Origin: Thalassobius sp. I31.1
GTDB taxonomy: Bacteria > Pseudomonadota > Alphaproteobacteria > Rhodobacterales > Rhodobacteraceae
Direction: 5' to 3'
Assembly: GCF_003031585.1 (NCBI RefSeq)
Contig: NZ_PWAA01000007.1
Span: 1 to 64,000 of the forward strand
DNA length: 64,000 nucleotides
Shown: piece after piece, positions 24,439 to 33,452 of the stretch
Position numbering within the stretch: position 1 is the stretch's first letter
How the letters are laid out: each line of letters opens with the position of its first letter
Program-made: the position numbers and the translations under genes
The notes under the pieces: model-generated
What the model was told of the DNA's origin: nothing
Seen by the model: the letters and a program-made list of their open reading frames with translations, nothing else
Database searches by the model: none

Positions 24439-25746
24439 ATGGAAGAGTTTTATCTTGTTTCGATCTTCCTTTTCATCTTGTTCCTGTTTCTCGGAACTGG
24501 TGTCTGGGTAGGTCTGGCACTGTTCGGGGTTGCCTATATCGGCCTTGAAATGTTCACCACACGCCCGGCGGGTGATGCGATGCTGACGCGGATCTGGACG
24601 GGTTCTTCCAGCTGGACCTTAACCGCTTTGCCGCTGTTCATATGGATGGGCGAAATACTATTCCGAAGTCGATTATCACAAGACATGTTCCGCGGCCTTG
24701 CGCCCTGGATGCAAGGCCTGCCAGGCGGGCTTGTGCATGTGAATATTGTTGGCTGTACGATTTTTGCCGCTGTGTCCGGGTCATCTGCTGCGACGCTGAC
24801 CACCGTTGGCAAAATGTCGATCCCTGAGCTGCGCAAACGCGGATATCCTGAATATATGATCATCGGCACGCTGACCGGGGCTGCGACTCTTGGCCTGATG
24901 ATCCCGCCGTCCCTGACGTTGATTGTTTATGGTGTTGCGGTTGAACAAAGTATCTCAAAGTTGTTCATGGCGGGGATCATTCCGGGCATTGTTCTGGCGG
25001 GTCTGTTCATGATGTATGTCGCGGGCTGGTCTTTGTTCCGCCCGGCCGAAGTGCCAAAAATTGCGGATAAAATGAGCTTTGGCGCCAAGCTGTATGAAAG
25101 CCGCTTCCTGATCCCGATTATCCTGCTGATCCTGGTTGTGATCGGGTCGATGTATGGTGGTTGGGCCACAGCAACCGAAGCAGCATCCATCGGTGTGATC
25201 GGGTCTTTCCTGCTGGCGGTTGCACAGGGATCGATGAGCAAAGAAGCGTTCATCGAAAGCCTTTTGGGCGCAACCCGCACCTCTGCCATGATCGCGTTTA
25301 TCCTGATGGGGGCGATTGCTTTGACCCTGGCGATGGGCTTCACCGGGCTGCCGCGCGCCCTGGCGGAATATATTGATGGCCTGCAATTGTCGAAGTTCTC
25401 TCTGCTGATGGCGCTGATGTTCTTCTACATCCTACTGGGCATGTTCCTGGATGGTATTTCATCGGTGGTTTTGACCATGGCGATTGTGCAGCCGATGGTG
25501 ATCAACGCCGGGATAGACCTGATCTGGTTCGGTATTTTCATCGTGATCGTGGTTGAAATGGCCCAGATCACACCGCCGATCGGGTTCAACCTGTTTGTGA
25601 TGCAGGGCATTACCAAGCATGACATGGGTTACATTGCGAAAACGGCGATCCCACTGTTCCTGATCATGGTTGTGATGGTGTTCATCATGATCAGCTTCCC
25701 GGAACTGGCCACATGGTTACCGGAAAGCATGCGACCAGCGCGTTAG
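24439..25746 (+). CDS. TRAP transporter large permease (DctM type)
   Basis: 435 residues, about 12 membrane segments. Family motifs seen: TGSSSWTLTALPLFIWMGEILFRS and the Gly/Ser-rich GCTIFAAVSGSSAATLTTVGKMSIPEL, then ITPPIGFNLFVMQGI. It is the sodium-coupled transport subunit in the inner membrane. Ribosome site AGGGAGAG; only 3 bases separate it from dctQ. A stem-loop with T-run follows the stop. Confidence 0.9.
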   Translation: MEEFYLVSIFLFILFLFLGTGVWVGLALFGVAYIGLEMFTTRPAGDAMLTRIWTGSSSWTLTALPLFIWMGEILFRSRLSQDMFRGLAPWMQGLPGGLVHVNIVGCTIFAAVSGSSAATLTTVGKMSIPELRKRGYPEYMIIGTLTGAATLGLMIPPSLTLIVYGVAVEQSISKLFMAGIIPGIVLAGLFMMYVAGWSLFRPAEVPKIADKMSFGAKLYESRFLIPIILLILVVIGSMYGGWATATEAASIGVIGSFLLAVAQGSMSKEAFIESLLGATRTSAMIAFILMGAIALTLAMGFTGLPRALAEYIDGLQLSKFSLLMALMFFYILLGMFLDGISSVVLTMAIVQPMVINAGIDLIWFGIFIVIVVEMAQITPPIGFNLFVMQGITKHDMGYIAKTAIPLFLIMVVMVFIMISFPELATWLPESMRPAR

Positions 25747-25751
25747 ATATC

Positions 25752-25787
25752 AAAGCCCGCGCCTGATTGGTGCGAGCTTTTCTTTTA
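25752..25787 (+). terminator. probable terminator after dctM
   Basis: AAAGC...GCGCC and GGTGCG.GCTTT pair (one mismatch, one G-T) around TGATT, followed by TTTTCTTTT. It separates dctM from the enolase-superfamily gene, which may be expressed by readthrough. Confidence 0.5.
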
Positions 25788-25820
25788 CCTTTCTGTCAAC
25801 AACCTCTGCGGAGCCTCGCC

Positions 25821-26945
25821 ATGAGCGACCATAAAATCGAAACCATCCGGGTACACCGGATCCTTATTCCTGCCAAAGCGGTCCATTCCCACGGCAGCGG
25901 CGATGTTGCTGGCATCCATTCGGTGATTGTGGAAATCACAACGGATACCGGAATTACCGGTTGGGGGGAGGCATCGCCCTGGCCTGTGTTCACCGGCACC
26001 GCAGAAGGAGCGGCGGCCGCGCTGCATGTGCATCTGCGCCCGCATCTGATCGGGGAAGATCCGGTGCAGGTAGAAAAACACATGGCCATGGCCGACCGGA
26101 TGCTGATCGCCAATTCAGAAGCCAAAGCTGCGCTTGAAATGGCTTTGCTCGACATCACGGGCAAGATCACCGGGTTGCAGGTTTGCGAATTGGTCGGTGG
26201 GCGGATGCGCGATGACATGGGCATGAGCTTTTCCGTCGCCAACCCGGATTTTGACGCAGATCTGGAAGACATCGCCAAGATGTGGGAAGACGGGGTGCGG
26301 ATCTTTAAATTTAAGACCGGCTTTGCGGATCACAGCTTTGATGTCATGCGTGCTGCGAAACTGCGTGAAGTCTACGGTGACGCGATCGACATTCGCATTG
26401 ATTATAACCAGGGCCTGCGCGCCTATGATGCGGTGCGGTGTATTCGCGATCTGGAACAGTTCCGCCCGACATTTATTGAACAGCCCGTGAAAATGCATGA
26501 ACGCGAAGCGCTGGCCCATATCACCCATGTGATCGACACACCGATCATGGCCGATGAAAGCGTGTTTGACCCCAAAGGCGCGCTGTATGGGGCGCAGATC
26601 CGCATTGCGGATATTTTCTCACTGAAGATCATGAAATCGGGTGGCATCCGCCGCGCGTTGGAAGTCGCCGCCATTGCACGGGCCGCCGGCATTGAGGTAT
26701 ATGGCGGCTGCATGTTTGAAACCGGTCTGGCCCATGCCGCCGGTACTCACCTGATGGCCGCAGTACCCGACCTGCACCTGCAGGCGGAATTCTACATGGC
26801 GACTTACTATGCCTCAGACGACATCCTGGTCGATCCGTTCCCGGTTAAAAACGGCCGAATCCATGTGCCGACCAGCCCGGGCCTTGGCGTTGATGTGAAC
26901 CCGGATAAGCTTGCGAAATATGCAGTGGCTGAGGTTCTGGGGTAA
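25821..26945 (+). CDS. enolase-superfamily (MR/MLE) epimerase or dehydratase
   Basis: 374 residues from the ATG at 25821 (GGAG upstream; the frame from 25767 runs through the terminator and is rejected). Muconate-lactonizing-enzyme-type features: KxK in RIFKFKTG, metal ligands in the IRIDYNQG, FIEQP and MADESVF strands, and a second lysine in LKIMKSGG. The lysine pair fits amino acid epimerases, hydroxyproline-betaine 2-epimerase and cis-3-hydroxy-L-proline dehydratase, all of this superfamily. Its place after a D-amino acid dehydrogenase and TRAP genes fits imino acid or betaine use; I cannot choose between epimerase and dehydratase. Confidence 0.8.
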   Translation: MSDHKIETIRVHRILIPAKAVHSHGSGDVAGIHSVIVEITTDTGITGWGEASPWPVFTGTAEGAAAALHVHLRPHLIGEDPVQVEKHMAMADRMLIANSEAKAALEMALLDITGKITGLQVCELVGGRMRDDMGMSFSVANPDFDADLEDIAKMWEDGVRIFKFKTGFADHSFDVMRAAKLREVYGDAIDIRIDYNQGLRAYDAVRCIRDLEQFRPTFIEQPVKMHEREALAHITHVIDTPIMADESVFDPKGALYGAQIRIADIFSLKIMKSGGIRRALEVAAIARAAGIEVYGGCMFETGLAHAAGTHLMAAVPDLHLQAEFYMATYYASDDILVDPFPVKNGRIHVPTSPGLGVDVNPDKLAKYAVAEVLG

Positions 26946-26964
26946 TCCGGACAGAAATAGAAAC

Positions 26965-26999
26965 AAAAAAGGCGCCCGGGGAAGGGCGCCTTTTCTTTT
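26965..26999. terminator. bidirectional terminator between convergent transcripts
   Basis: GGCGCCC (26971-26977) and GGGCGCC (26984-26990) form a perfect stem with AAAAAA before and TTTTCTTTT after, so it can act in both directions. It serves the enolase-superfamily gene and the opposing dctM at 27014. Confidence 0.85.
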
Positions 27000-27013
27000 G
27001 GGGTTGTCCCGGA

Positions 27014-28306
27014 TTACTTGCTGAGCAGCAGGTCTGGCAGGAAGAGTGCCAATTCAGGGATGAATGTGGTCAGCATCAGGGTTGGCAGCCATGCGAAGAT
27101 GATAAAGACCAGAGTTGGCCAGAGCATCTTAGCAACAGAGGTTTCACAAACCTGCGCACCCAGATAGAGCAGAGGTGCGGTTGGTGGTGTGATGTTTGCC
27201 ATACCCAGGTTCACGCCGATAACAGCTGCGAAGTGGATCGGGTCCATACCGGTGCTTTGTGCGATAGGCAGCAGAATTGGTGTCGCCAGCAGCAGACCGG
27301 AGATGTCATCCATCAGCATACCGATCAGGATCATCACAACGTTGATCATCAGAAGAATGACGATCGGGTTGTCAGATACAGAATACACCATGTCTTTTGC
27401 CAGTTGCGGCGCACCCTGGGCTGTCAATTCTTTTGAAACGATCAGCACCATAAAGATCATGACCATCACCACACCAATTGTCACGCCGGAACGCTGAATT
27501 GTTTGGGCCAGGGTTTTCCACGTCAGACCTTTGTAGAAATAGATCGCAACAGGGATCGCATAGACCACAGCAATACCAGCGGCTTCGGTTGGCGTCATAA
27601 CGCCACCATAGATGCCACCCAGAATGATCACAGGCATAAGCAGTGCAAGGCTTGCAAGCTTAGACTGTTGCCAAAGAACGGGCATAAACGGCGAAGGTTT
27701 GTCACTGACAATGATATCGTCATATTTACGCAGCATGAACCGGTTGGTGACGATCAGCAGGGTGATCAGGATCATCGCCGGGAAGACGGTCGACAGGAAG
27801 CATTTCAGCACGTGTTGCTGTGCAACCCAACCATAAAGGATGTGCGACGAACTTGGCGGGATCAAAAGACCAAGGGGACTGGCTGATACGATCAGTGCCG
27901 CGGATTGACCCGCAGGATAGTTCGCCTTTTTCAGATGCGGCATCATGATGCCACCGATACAGGTCAGGGTCGCGTTTGCAGAACCAGAGATGGATCCGAA
28001 CACGCCACAAGCCAGAACAGCCGCCGCGGACAGACCACCTTTGATATGACCGATAAACATCTCGGCCATGGCCACAAGGGGGGCTGCGATCCGGCCTTTT
28101 TCCATGATGCCACCGGCAATCATAAACAGAGGAATCGCCAGCAGAACCAGCGAACGGATGCCCGTTTCACCAGTCCCGAGGTAACCGTCAATTGCGCGGT
28201 CCCCGACCATTGCGATGAACATCAGTACTGCGCCAAAGGCGACATAGACGCTGACACCAAGCAGCAGCATCACACAGACGATAATCAGACTTCCGGTAAT
28301 AATCAT
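27014..28306 (-). CDS. TRAP transporter large permease (DctM type), second system
   Basis: 430 residues with about 12 membrane segments. It shows IRSLVLLAIPLFMIAGGIMEKGRIAAPL, the GVFGSISGSANATLTCIGGIMMPHLKK stretch and ITPPTAPLLYLGAQV, all DctM features. The start overlaps the stop of dctQ by 4 bases (ATGA). It is the last gene of a dctPQM operon on the minus strand, opposite in direction to the first TRAP system. Confidence 0.9.
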   Translation of the reverse strand: MIITGSLIIVCVMLLLGVSVYVAFGAVLMFIAMVGDRAIDGYLGTGETGIRSLVLLAIPLFMIAGGIMEKGRIAAPLVAMAEMFIGHIKGGLSAAAVLACGVFGSISGSANATLTCIGGIMMPHLKKANYPAGQSAALIVSASPLGLLIPPSSSHILYGWVAQQHVLKCFLSTVFPAMILITLLIVTNRFMLRKYDDIIVSDKPSPFMPVLWQQSKLASLALLMPVIILGGIYGGVMTPTEAAGIAVVYAIPVAIYFYKGLTWKTLAQTIQRSGVTIGVVMVMIFMVLIVSKELTAQGAPQLAKDMVYSVSDNPIVILLMINVVMILIGMLMDDISGLLLATPILLPIAQSTGMDPIHFAAVIGVNLGMANITPPTAPLLYLGAQVCETSVAKMLWPTLVFIIFAWLPTLMLTTFIPELALFLPDLLLSK

Positions 28307-28863
28307 TCTGCGGCCTCCTCAAGGGTGTCGGCTTTCAGGGGCAAGCCAAGGCCCTTGCGGATATGAACGTAAAGATAGGCTGCGGAATAGGTCGCCATAA
28401 AGCCAAATGCGACCATGATTGCGATCCGCCATGTGACGAAAGGAATACGCAGAACCGGCGTGCCACGCAGGCGTGGGCGGCTCAGGTCATATTCAATTGC
28501 AAGGTAGGATGCGTAGATAATAAACAGGATCACAACCAGTTCGATCACCAGGATGACCAGACTGCGCCACCAGATCAGGCGCGGGTTGTGAATGATAATG
28601 CCGAGAATATCCGCATTGATGTGTAACTTGCGCTCGGACGCCAGAACGGCCCCTGCGAAAAAGCCCACGATGCTGATGCCCAAAAGCCATTCTTCATATG
28701 CAAAAAGGTCGCCGCCAAATCCGTAACGGATGATAACAACCGCCCCAAATGTGAAAGCCATCAGAAAGCCTGAAAATGTTGCGATGATCTTCATGACCAC
28801 CAAGGCCCAGTCCATGGGCTTGCCAATAAAGGCCGGCAGTTCATCTGTAATTTTATACGCCAT
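28303..28863 (-). CDS. TRAP transporter small membrane subunit (DctQ type), second system
   Basis: 186 residues with four hydrophobic segments, about 22-45, 55-75, 97-118 and 140-165. The region FAYEEWLLGISIVGFFAGAVLASERKLHINADIL is typical of DctQ proteins. It overlaps dctM by 4 bases and is separated from dctP by 80 bases holding a hairpin. Confidence 0.86.
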   Translation of the reverse strand: MAYKITDELPAFIGKPMDWALVVMKIIATFSGFLMAFTFGAVVIIRYGFGGDLFAYEEWLLGISIVGFFAGAVLASERKLHINADILGIIIHNPRLIWWRSLVILVIELVVILFIIYASYLAIEYDLSRPRLRGTPVLRIPFVTWRIAIMVAFGFMATYSAAYLYVHIRKGLGLPLKADTLEEAAE

Positions 28864-28905
28864 GTCCCCCCCTCTTAACTTTGATTACGTGTCAGAACGT
28901 AGAAA

Positions 28906-28930
28906 AAGGGCCGGCGCTTGGCCGGCCCTT
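28906..28930 (-). other. intercistronic hairpin between dctP and dctQ (second TRAP operon)
   Basis: AAGGGCCGG (28906-28914) and CCGGCCCTT (28922-28930) are perfect arms; on the minus strand the stem is followed by TTTTTC, so it may partly terminate after dctP and set a high binding-protein to permease ratio. Confidence 0.6.
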
Positions 28931-28943
28931 CTAATCTATCTGA

Positions 28944-29954
28944 TTAGTTAGCTGCTTTTGCAGCCAGCAGGCGGTCGATAACGTCCTGGCCAACGCTCTC
29001 AGCCATCAGGGGCCAGATGTTTTCCTGTACGTGTGCAGCCATTGCAGCCTGCTCTTCGTCGTTCAGGCTCAGGATGGTGTAGCCAGCTTCAACCAGTTTC
29101 TCACCGAAGACTGCGTCGTTTTCACGGTTGTAAGCAAAGAAGTCGTCAGACGCTTTGGTCATAGCAGCCTGCAGAGCAGCTTTCTGCTCGTCGTTCAGCT
29201 TGTCCATGGAACGCTCAGACGCGTAGAATGTTGTCAGCTCAGAGATTGAGTTATACTCAATGAAGTGAGACCCAACATCAGACTGTGCGAAGATAGAGTA
29301 AGTCGCAGTCTTGGTACAGCAGATCGCACCGTCAACGATGCCGGACTGGATCGCTGGGAAGATGTCGCCCCAAGCCATTGTTGTCGCCTGGAAACCCAGT
29401 GATTCAACCATGGATTTCACAACATTGGATGACCATACGCGGATGTTCATGCCTTTGTCGTCGAATGTGTTCCAGTTGGTCGGCTCTTGGGTTGCCACGA
29501 TACCAACAAAACCTTCAGGGTTCTGTGCCAGAACCTGCACGCCGTAGTCGCCTACGATTTCCTGCAGAATGGTGTTATATTCGGAATCCAGGTTACGCAT
29601 GATGTTATCCATGTCATCCCAGCCGCCAACGAGGAACGGCATAGACAGGAATTCAAGGCGTGAGTCGGTGTCAGCGTAGATGAACGCCGCTGCCAGATCG
29701 ATGTTGCCACGGCCAACTTCTTCGAACAGTGCTTCGCCGGAACCCAGCTGGTTCGCAGGGAAAACTTCGATGGACAGACCAACGCCAGCTGCAGCAACGT
29801 CAGCAGCAACCTGTTCCATCATTTTTGTGCCCTGGTGATCGATCGGGAACACACCTGCGAAACGCAGGCTGATGTCTTCCGCGATTGCCGCTGTGGACAT
29901 CAGTGCGCCAAGTGCGCCGGCAGCAAGGCCTTTGGTCAGTTTAGTGAATGTCAT
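28944..29954 (-). CDS. TRAP transporter substrate-binding protein (DctP type), second system
   Basis: 336 residues from the ATG at 29952-29954, chosen for GGGAGAAAACT upstream and because it starts the signal peptide (MTFTKLTKGLAAGALGAL, cleavage near AIA-E). The mature protein has DctP features: EVFPANQLGSGEALFEEVGRGNIDLAAA and KGMNIRVWSSNVVKSMVESLGFQ with the ligand-binding Arg. The periplasmic protein feeds the downstream permease. Ligand unknown. The upstream 387-base region carries an imperfectly explained palindrome. Confidence 0.88.
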   Translation of the reverse strand: MTFTKLTKGLAAGALGALMSTAAIAEDISLRFAGVFPIDHQGTKMMEQVAADVAAAGVGLSIEVFPANQLGSGEALFEEVGRGNIDLAAAFIYADTDSRLEFLSMPFLVGGWDDMDNIMRNLDSEYNTILQEIVGDYGVQVLAQNPEGFVGIVATQEPTNWNTFDDKGMNIRVWSSNVVKSMVESLGFQATTMAWGDIFPAIQSGIVDGAICCTKTATYSIFAQSDVGSHFIEYNSISELTTFYASERSMDKLNDEQKAALQAAMTKASDDFFAYNRENDAVFGEKLVEAGYTILSLNDEEQAAMAAHVQENIWPLMAESVGQDVIDRLLAAKAAN

Positions 29955-30341
29955 AGTTTTCTCCCTATAGACTGGTTTATTCGATATGGGCGTGGTTTCT
30001 TTTTTGGCGACGTCCCGGTTGTTAGTCAGGCACATTATGCAAAAGTTTTAACATTCGCAATTTATTTTGTGCTTTTTTGTCATTTGAAACATTTTCCGGC
30101 ATTCCGCCCGGACCCGCAGCACAATATCTGGCCGTTGCAGCAGGCATTTGGGAAGGTTTGCGCAAAGGGCCGCAGGTCACATGAAATGTGACAGACTGAA
30201 TTGCAACTAATCCGGTTTCTCTGATCATGCCCTCTTGATATACTGGAGTAGCGTGGGTGGCCAGAGTGCGGGATGGAATATTATTAATCCGGACATTTTC
30301 CCGTATGTTTCAGGTATCGTATCTCCTTTTCTGATGACATT
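29955..30341. other. intergenic region upstream of the second TRAP operon
   Basis: 387 bases without a convincing gene; open frames here lack ribosome sites and family signatures. It should hold the dctP promoter. The only structure seen is the palindrome at 30176-30192. Confidence 0.5.
30176..30192. promoter_or_regulatory. palindrome GTCACAT-GAA-ATGTGAC
   Basis: Seven-base perfect arms around three bases, about 220 bases before the dctP start. It has the look of a regulator-binding site, but the regulator is unknown and CRP/FNR-type spacing does not fit. Confidence 0.35.
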
Positions 30342-30773
30342 TCATAACTGAATTTCCAGGAACGCATCACGCCAGTTCTGTGGAAAAGACACTGGCCGAC
30401 GGCTGACTCTGTCCACGTAAACATGCGTGAACCTGCCTTGTGCAGCGGCCGTTTCGCCTTGCCCGAACAAAGCGATCCGATAGGTGACAGAAGAGTTCCC
30501 GATCTTTTCAACGGCGATCCCGGCGGTGATTTCCTGTGGGAAGGCCAGTTCTGCGAAATAGCTGCACCCGGTCTCGACAACCAGGCCGACGATTTCACCC
30601 TGACGAAAATCCAGCAGGCCTTGTTCCATCAGCCAGTGATTAATAGCCGTGTCAAACAGCTGATAATGCACCGTATTATTCATATGCCCATAGGCATCAT
30701 TATCGGACCAGCGGGTCTGAAGCCTGCGGTGTACCGGGAAGTCACCGCGTGACATAGGTGTGGGGCGGGACAT
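30342..30773 (-). CDS. acyl-CoA thioesterase, 4HBT hotdog fold
   Basis: 143 residues from the ATG at 30771-30773. It shows the 4HBT-type start: RLQTRWSDNDAYGHMNN, with the catalytic Asp in WSDNDAYGH. Such proteins hydrolyse acyl-CoA thioesters in the cytoplasm. It is the last gene of a six-gene operon and overlaps the alcohol dehydrogenase stop by one base (TGATG). A second hotdog protein is two genes upstream, so two acyl-CoA intermediates or one hetero-system may be involved. Substrate unknown. Confidence 0.8.
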   Translation of the reverse strand: MSRPTPMSRGDFPVHRRLQTRWSDNDAYGHMNNTVHYQLFDTAINHWLMEQGLLDFRQGEIVGLVVETGCSYFAELAFPQEITAGIAVEKIGNSSVTYRIALFGQGETAAAQGRFTHVYVDRVSRRPVSFPQNWRDAFLEIQL

Positions 30774-31945
30774 CACCAGGCCTCCGTATAAATCGCCAGC
30801 GCATCTTTTTCCGCCAGCACGCGCGGATTGTTGACCAGCAGGCGGGTCTGGATCATGGCATCGCGCGCCATGCCGGGCAGGGCTTCTTCACCAATCCCCA
30901 CATCTCGCAGGCGTTGCGGCAGGCCCAGCCTTGCAGAAAGTGCGCTGAGGCGATCAATGAAAGTCGTACAGATTTCCTGCGGACCGCAGTCCGTGTTGAT
31001 GTCGGGAAACAGATGCGGCGCAAGGGCGGCATAGTGCCGGTAAGATCCGTTTTCAACCTCTGCTGCGTTAAAACGCAGGACCTGGGACAGAATCAGCGCA
31101 TTCGACAACCCGTGCGGAATATGGAAGGTGCCACCAATCGGATAGGCCAGCGCATGCACAGCGGCGACCGGGGAATTGGCAAAAGCCATGCCCGCAAGAC
31201 AGGATCCCAGCAACATATTGCTACGGGCTTCGGTGTTGGCCGGGTCTGTGACGACGGTTTCAATGTTCGCGCCCAGCAGTTCCAGCGCCTGCACAGCCAG
31301 CATCCGTGACATCGGATTGTTGTTGACGTTGACCGATGTGTAAGCCTCAATCGCGTGCACCATGGCGTCAATGCCTGTGGCGGCGGTGACAGGGCCCGGC
31401 AGGCTGAGGGTCAGGTTTGCATCCAAAACCGCAACATCTGGCAGAATGACCGGCGAAGACACACCACGTTTTTCATTTTCGCCCACGGTGATGATCGACA
31501 CGGGCGTAACCTCAGACCCGGTGCCGGCGGTGGTTGGGATCAGAACCAGCGGCAGTCGTGGGCCTTTGGCATTGCCAACGCCCCAGGCGCCGTCAATGTC
31601 TTCACCAGAGCCAGCCAGAAGCGCGACCAGTTTCGCCACATCCAGCGAAGATCCCCCGCCAAGGGCAACCACAGCTGTTGCGTTGCAATCCTGTGCGGCG
31701 CGGGTCGCGGTCAGAACTGTATCCAGGCTGGGGTCGGCCTCAACCGCGTCAAACATGGTGACAGCCAACCCAGCGTTTTCCAGGCTTGTGACGGCTTCGC
31801 GTTCCAGGCCCAGATTGCGAATGCCTTTATCGGTGACAAAAAGGATCTTATCGCCGGTCTTTCCACTGATCGTCGTCGCCAGTTCCGCAGCAGCCCCCGG
31901 GCGACAGATAATCTGCGCGGTGGTGTTGAAGGTAAAGCCGCTCAT
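30773..31945 (-). CDS. iron-containing alcohol dehydrogenase
   Basis: 390 residues of the Fe-ADH family: GGGSSLDVAK (NAD-binding), IPTTAGTGSEVTP, then the metal-ligand stretch ATGIDAMVHAIEAY with a later HGLSNA. It interconverts an alcohol and an aldehyde or ketone with NAD(P). It overlaps the upstream thioesterase gene by 4 bases and the next thioesterase by 1, so it is part of the same operon. In the operon it could oxidise a hydroxy acid to the beta-keto acid that BKACE cleaves, or handle the amino-aldehyde from the aminotransferase (both inference). Confidence 0.87.
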   Translation of the reverse strand: MSGFTFNTTAQIICRPGAAAELATTISGKTGDKILFVTDKGIRNLGLEREAVTSLENAGLAVTMFDAVEADPSLDTVLTATRAAQDCNATAVVALGGGSSLDVAKLVALLAGSGEDIDGAWGVGNAKGPRLPLVLIPTTAGTGSEVTPVSIITVGENEKRGVSSPVILPDVAVLDANLTLSLPGPVTAATGIDAMVHAIEAYTSVNVNNNPMSRMLAVQALELLGANIETVVTDPANTEARSNMLLGSCLAGMAFANSPVAAVHALAYPIGGTFHIPHGLSNALILSQVLRFNAAEVENGSYRHYAALAPHLFPDINTDCGPQEICTTFIDRLSALSARLGLPQRLRDVGIGEEALPGMARDAMIQTRLLVNNPRVLAEKDALAIYTEAW

Positions 31946-32421
31946 GTACGCTTTAACCCAATGGGCCGCCCGATCTGGGGCGGGCGTTCAATTTCAGCAT
32001 GGGCGGCTACCATGGCGCTGATCCGGTCCTGAATGTCCTGCGGATAGGGGGCAGAGCGGCGGCTTTCGTGATCTACGTTGATCAGAACCTGTTCCATCAC
32101 ACAGACAGGCGCATCATCGGATGCCCGATGCATAGATCCGGCGATATGCACACGTTTCGCATCACCATCAAGCATCAGGAATTTGCAATAAAACGCTTCG
32201 CCCTGCAAAAGCTCATCCAGGTAGTGCACATGGTTTTGCAGCGCAAATGGCCCCTGATTGTGGCTTTTACTGAAGGTTGGCCCAGCGCCGATTTCACGAT
32301 CCAGAAGATCATCCAGATCGTGATCAAAAGCCATGACATAATAGGCCAGGTTCATGTGCCCGTTGTAATCAATCCAGTCCTCAGGAACGGATCGCACGGG
32401 TGATCTGACCCAGTCACTCAT
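31942..32421 (-). CDS. thioesterase-family protein (hotdog; CdhB/betainyl-CoA thioesterase-like)
   Basis: 159 residues with an early hotdog signature (WIDYNGHMNLAYYVMAFDHDLDDLL) and VHYLDELLQGEAFYC further on. This resembles the thioesterase that accompanies BKACE proteins in carnitine use, where it splits betainyl-CoA. The BKACE gene lies two genes upstream. It overlaps the alcohol dehydrogenase gene by 4 bases and the amidohydrolase-like gene by 4 bases. No carnitine dehydrogenase is present, so the true acyl-CoA is probably different. Confidence 0.72.
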   Translation of the reverse strand: MSDWVRSPVRSVPEDWIDYNGHMNLAYYVMAFDHDLDDLLDREIGAGPTFSKSHNQGPFALQNHVHYLDELLQGEAFYCKFLMLDGDAKRVHIAGSMHRASDDAPVCVMEQVLINVDHESRRSAPYPQDIQDRISAMVAAHAEIERPPQIGRPIGLKRT

Positions 32422-33449
32422 GCGCGTGCCTCTTCAAAACCGGTCAGGAAGGAATGCAGGTTATCGCCCAACTCATCACACAGATACCCACCTTCTTGCA
32501 CGATCACTGTTGGCAGGCCCAGATCCGCCAACATCTTTGCCATCACAGCAAAACCAGGCGTTGAAACGGACAATCCGCCGAAAGGATCGTTTTCATAGGC
32601 ATCAAGCCCAAGGGCAATCACGACCGCGCCGGGGGCAAATGCCTTGATGTCCTCAAGACCACCCGCCAGACCTTTCATAAACCCATCATCCGCCGTGCCA
32701 CGGGGCAGGGGGATATTCAGGTTGTAGCCATGGCCCGCACCTTCACCGACCTCATGCGCATGCCCCCAGAAGAAGGGGTAAAACCGATCCGGATCGGCGT
32801 GGATGGACATCGTGTAAACGTCAGAACGTTCATAAAAGATGCCCTGCGTGCCGTTGCCGTGGTGCAGATCGACGTCGATGATGGCCACACGATCATGGGT
32901 TTTGCGCAGGTATTGCGCGGCGATGGCGCTGTTGTTGAGGTAACAGAACCCGCCAGCCAGATCACTGAAACAATGGTGGCCTGGCGGACGACACAGGGCG
33001 TAGGCCATGGGATCACCGGCCTCAACCGCCTGCGCGGCAGAGACCGCGCAATTGGCCGACCAACGCGCGGAATCCCAGGTGTGTTCGCCAATCGGGCAAG
33101 ACATATCCGCCACGTGAAAACCCGTCTGGGCAATCGCAGATGTCGGATAGCTTGCGGTGCGGCGATCCGGGTGGATGTTGGGGAAAATCTCTGGCGCGGT
33201 TGCGGGATTGCGCGACCAGCGTTTGTGGATGGTGGACAGGAACTTAATATAGGCAGGCGAGTGCACCGCAGCCAGGGGCGCAAGCCCGTGATCAGCGGGC
33301 GCGATCACCTCATGCCCACCGGCGGCAACACCCGCCAGCAGGCGTTCCATGCGTTCCGGCTGTTCCGGGTTGGGCTGCATAACGCCATCCACCAGATAGC
33401 CGCTGGGATCGTGCAGGGCCTGATGTGCCTGATCAGCAAAAACTTTCAT
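32418..33449 (-). CDS. histone-deacetylase-fold protein, probable acetylpolyamine amidohydrolase
   Basis: 343 residues of the arginase/deacetylase fold. Catalytic His pair in RPPGHH (His158-His159), metal ligands in IDVDLHHGNG (Asp194, His196) and a later Asp in LGLDAYENDP, plus EGGY with the transition-state Tyr. This pattern fits zinc-dependent acetylpolyamine amidohydrolases, which remove acetyl groups from acetylputrescine or longer polyamines. It sits 3 bases after the BKACE gene and overlaps the thioesterase gene, suggesting that the operon substrate is acetylated on an amine. Cytoplasmic. Confidence 0.85.
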   Translation of the reverse strand: MKVFADQAHQALHDPSGYLVDGVMQPNPEQPERMERLLAGVAAGGHEVIAPADHGLAPLAAVHSPAYIKFLSTIHKRWSRNPATAPEIFPNIHPDRRTASYPTSAIAQTGFHVADMSCPIGEHTWDSARWSANCAVSAAQAVEAGDPMAYALCRPPGHHCFSDLAGGFCYLNNSAIAAQYLRKTHDRVAIIDVDLHHGNGTQGIFYERSDVYTMSIHADPDRFYPFFWGHAHEVGEGAGHGYNLNIPLPRGTADDGFMKGLAGGLEDIKAFAPGAVVIALGLDAYENDPFGGLSVSTPGFAVMAKMLADLGLPTVIVQEGGYLCDELGDNLHSFLTGFEEARA

Positions 33450-33452
33450 CGC

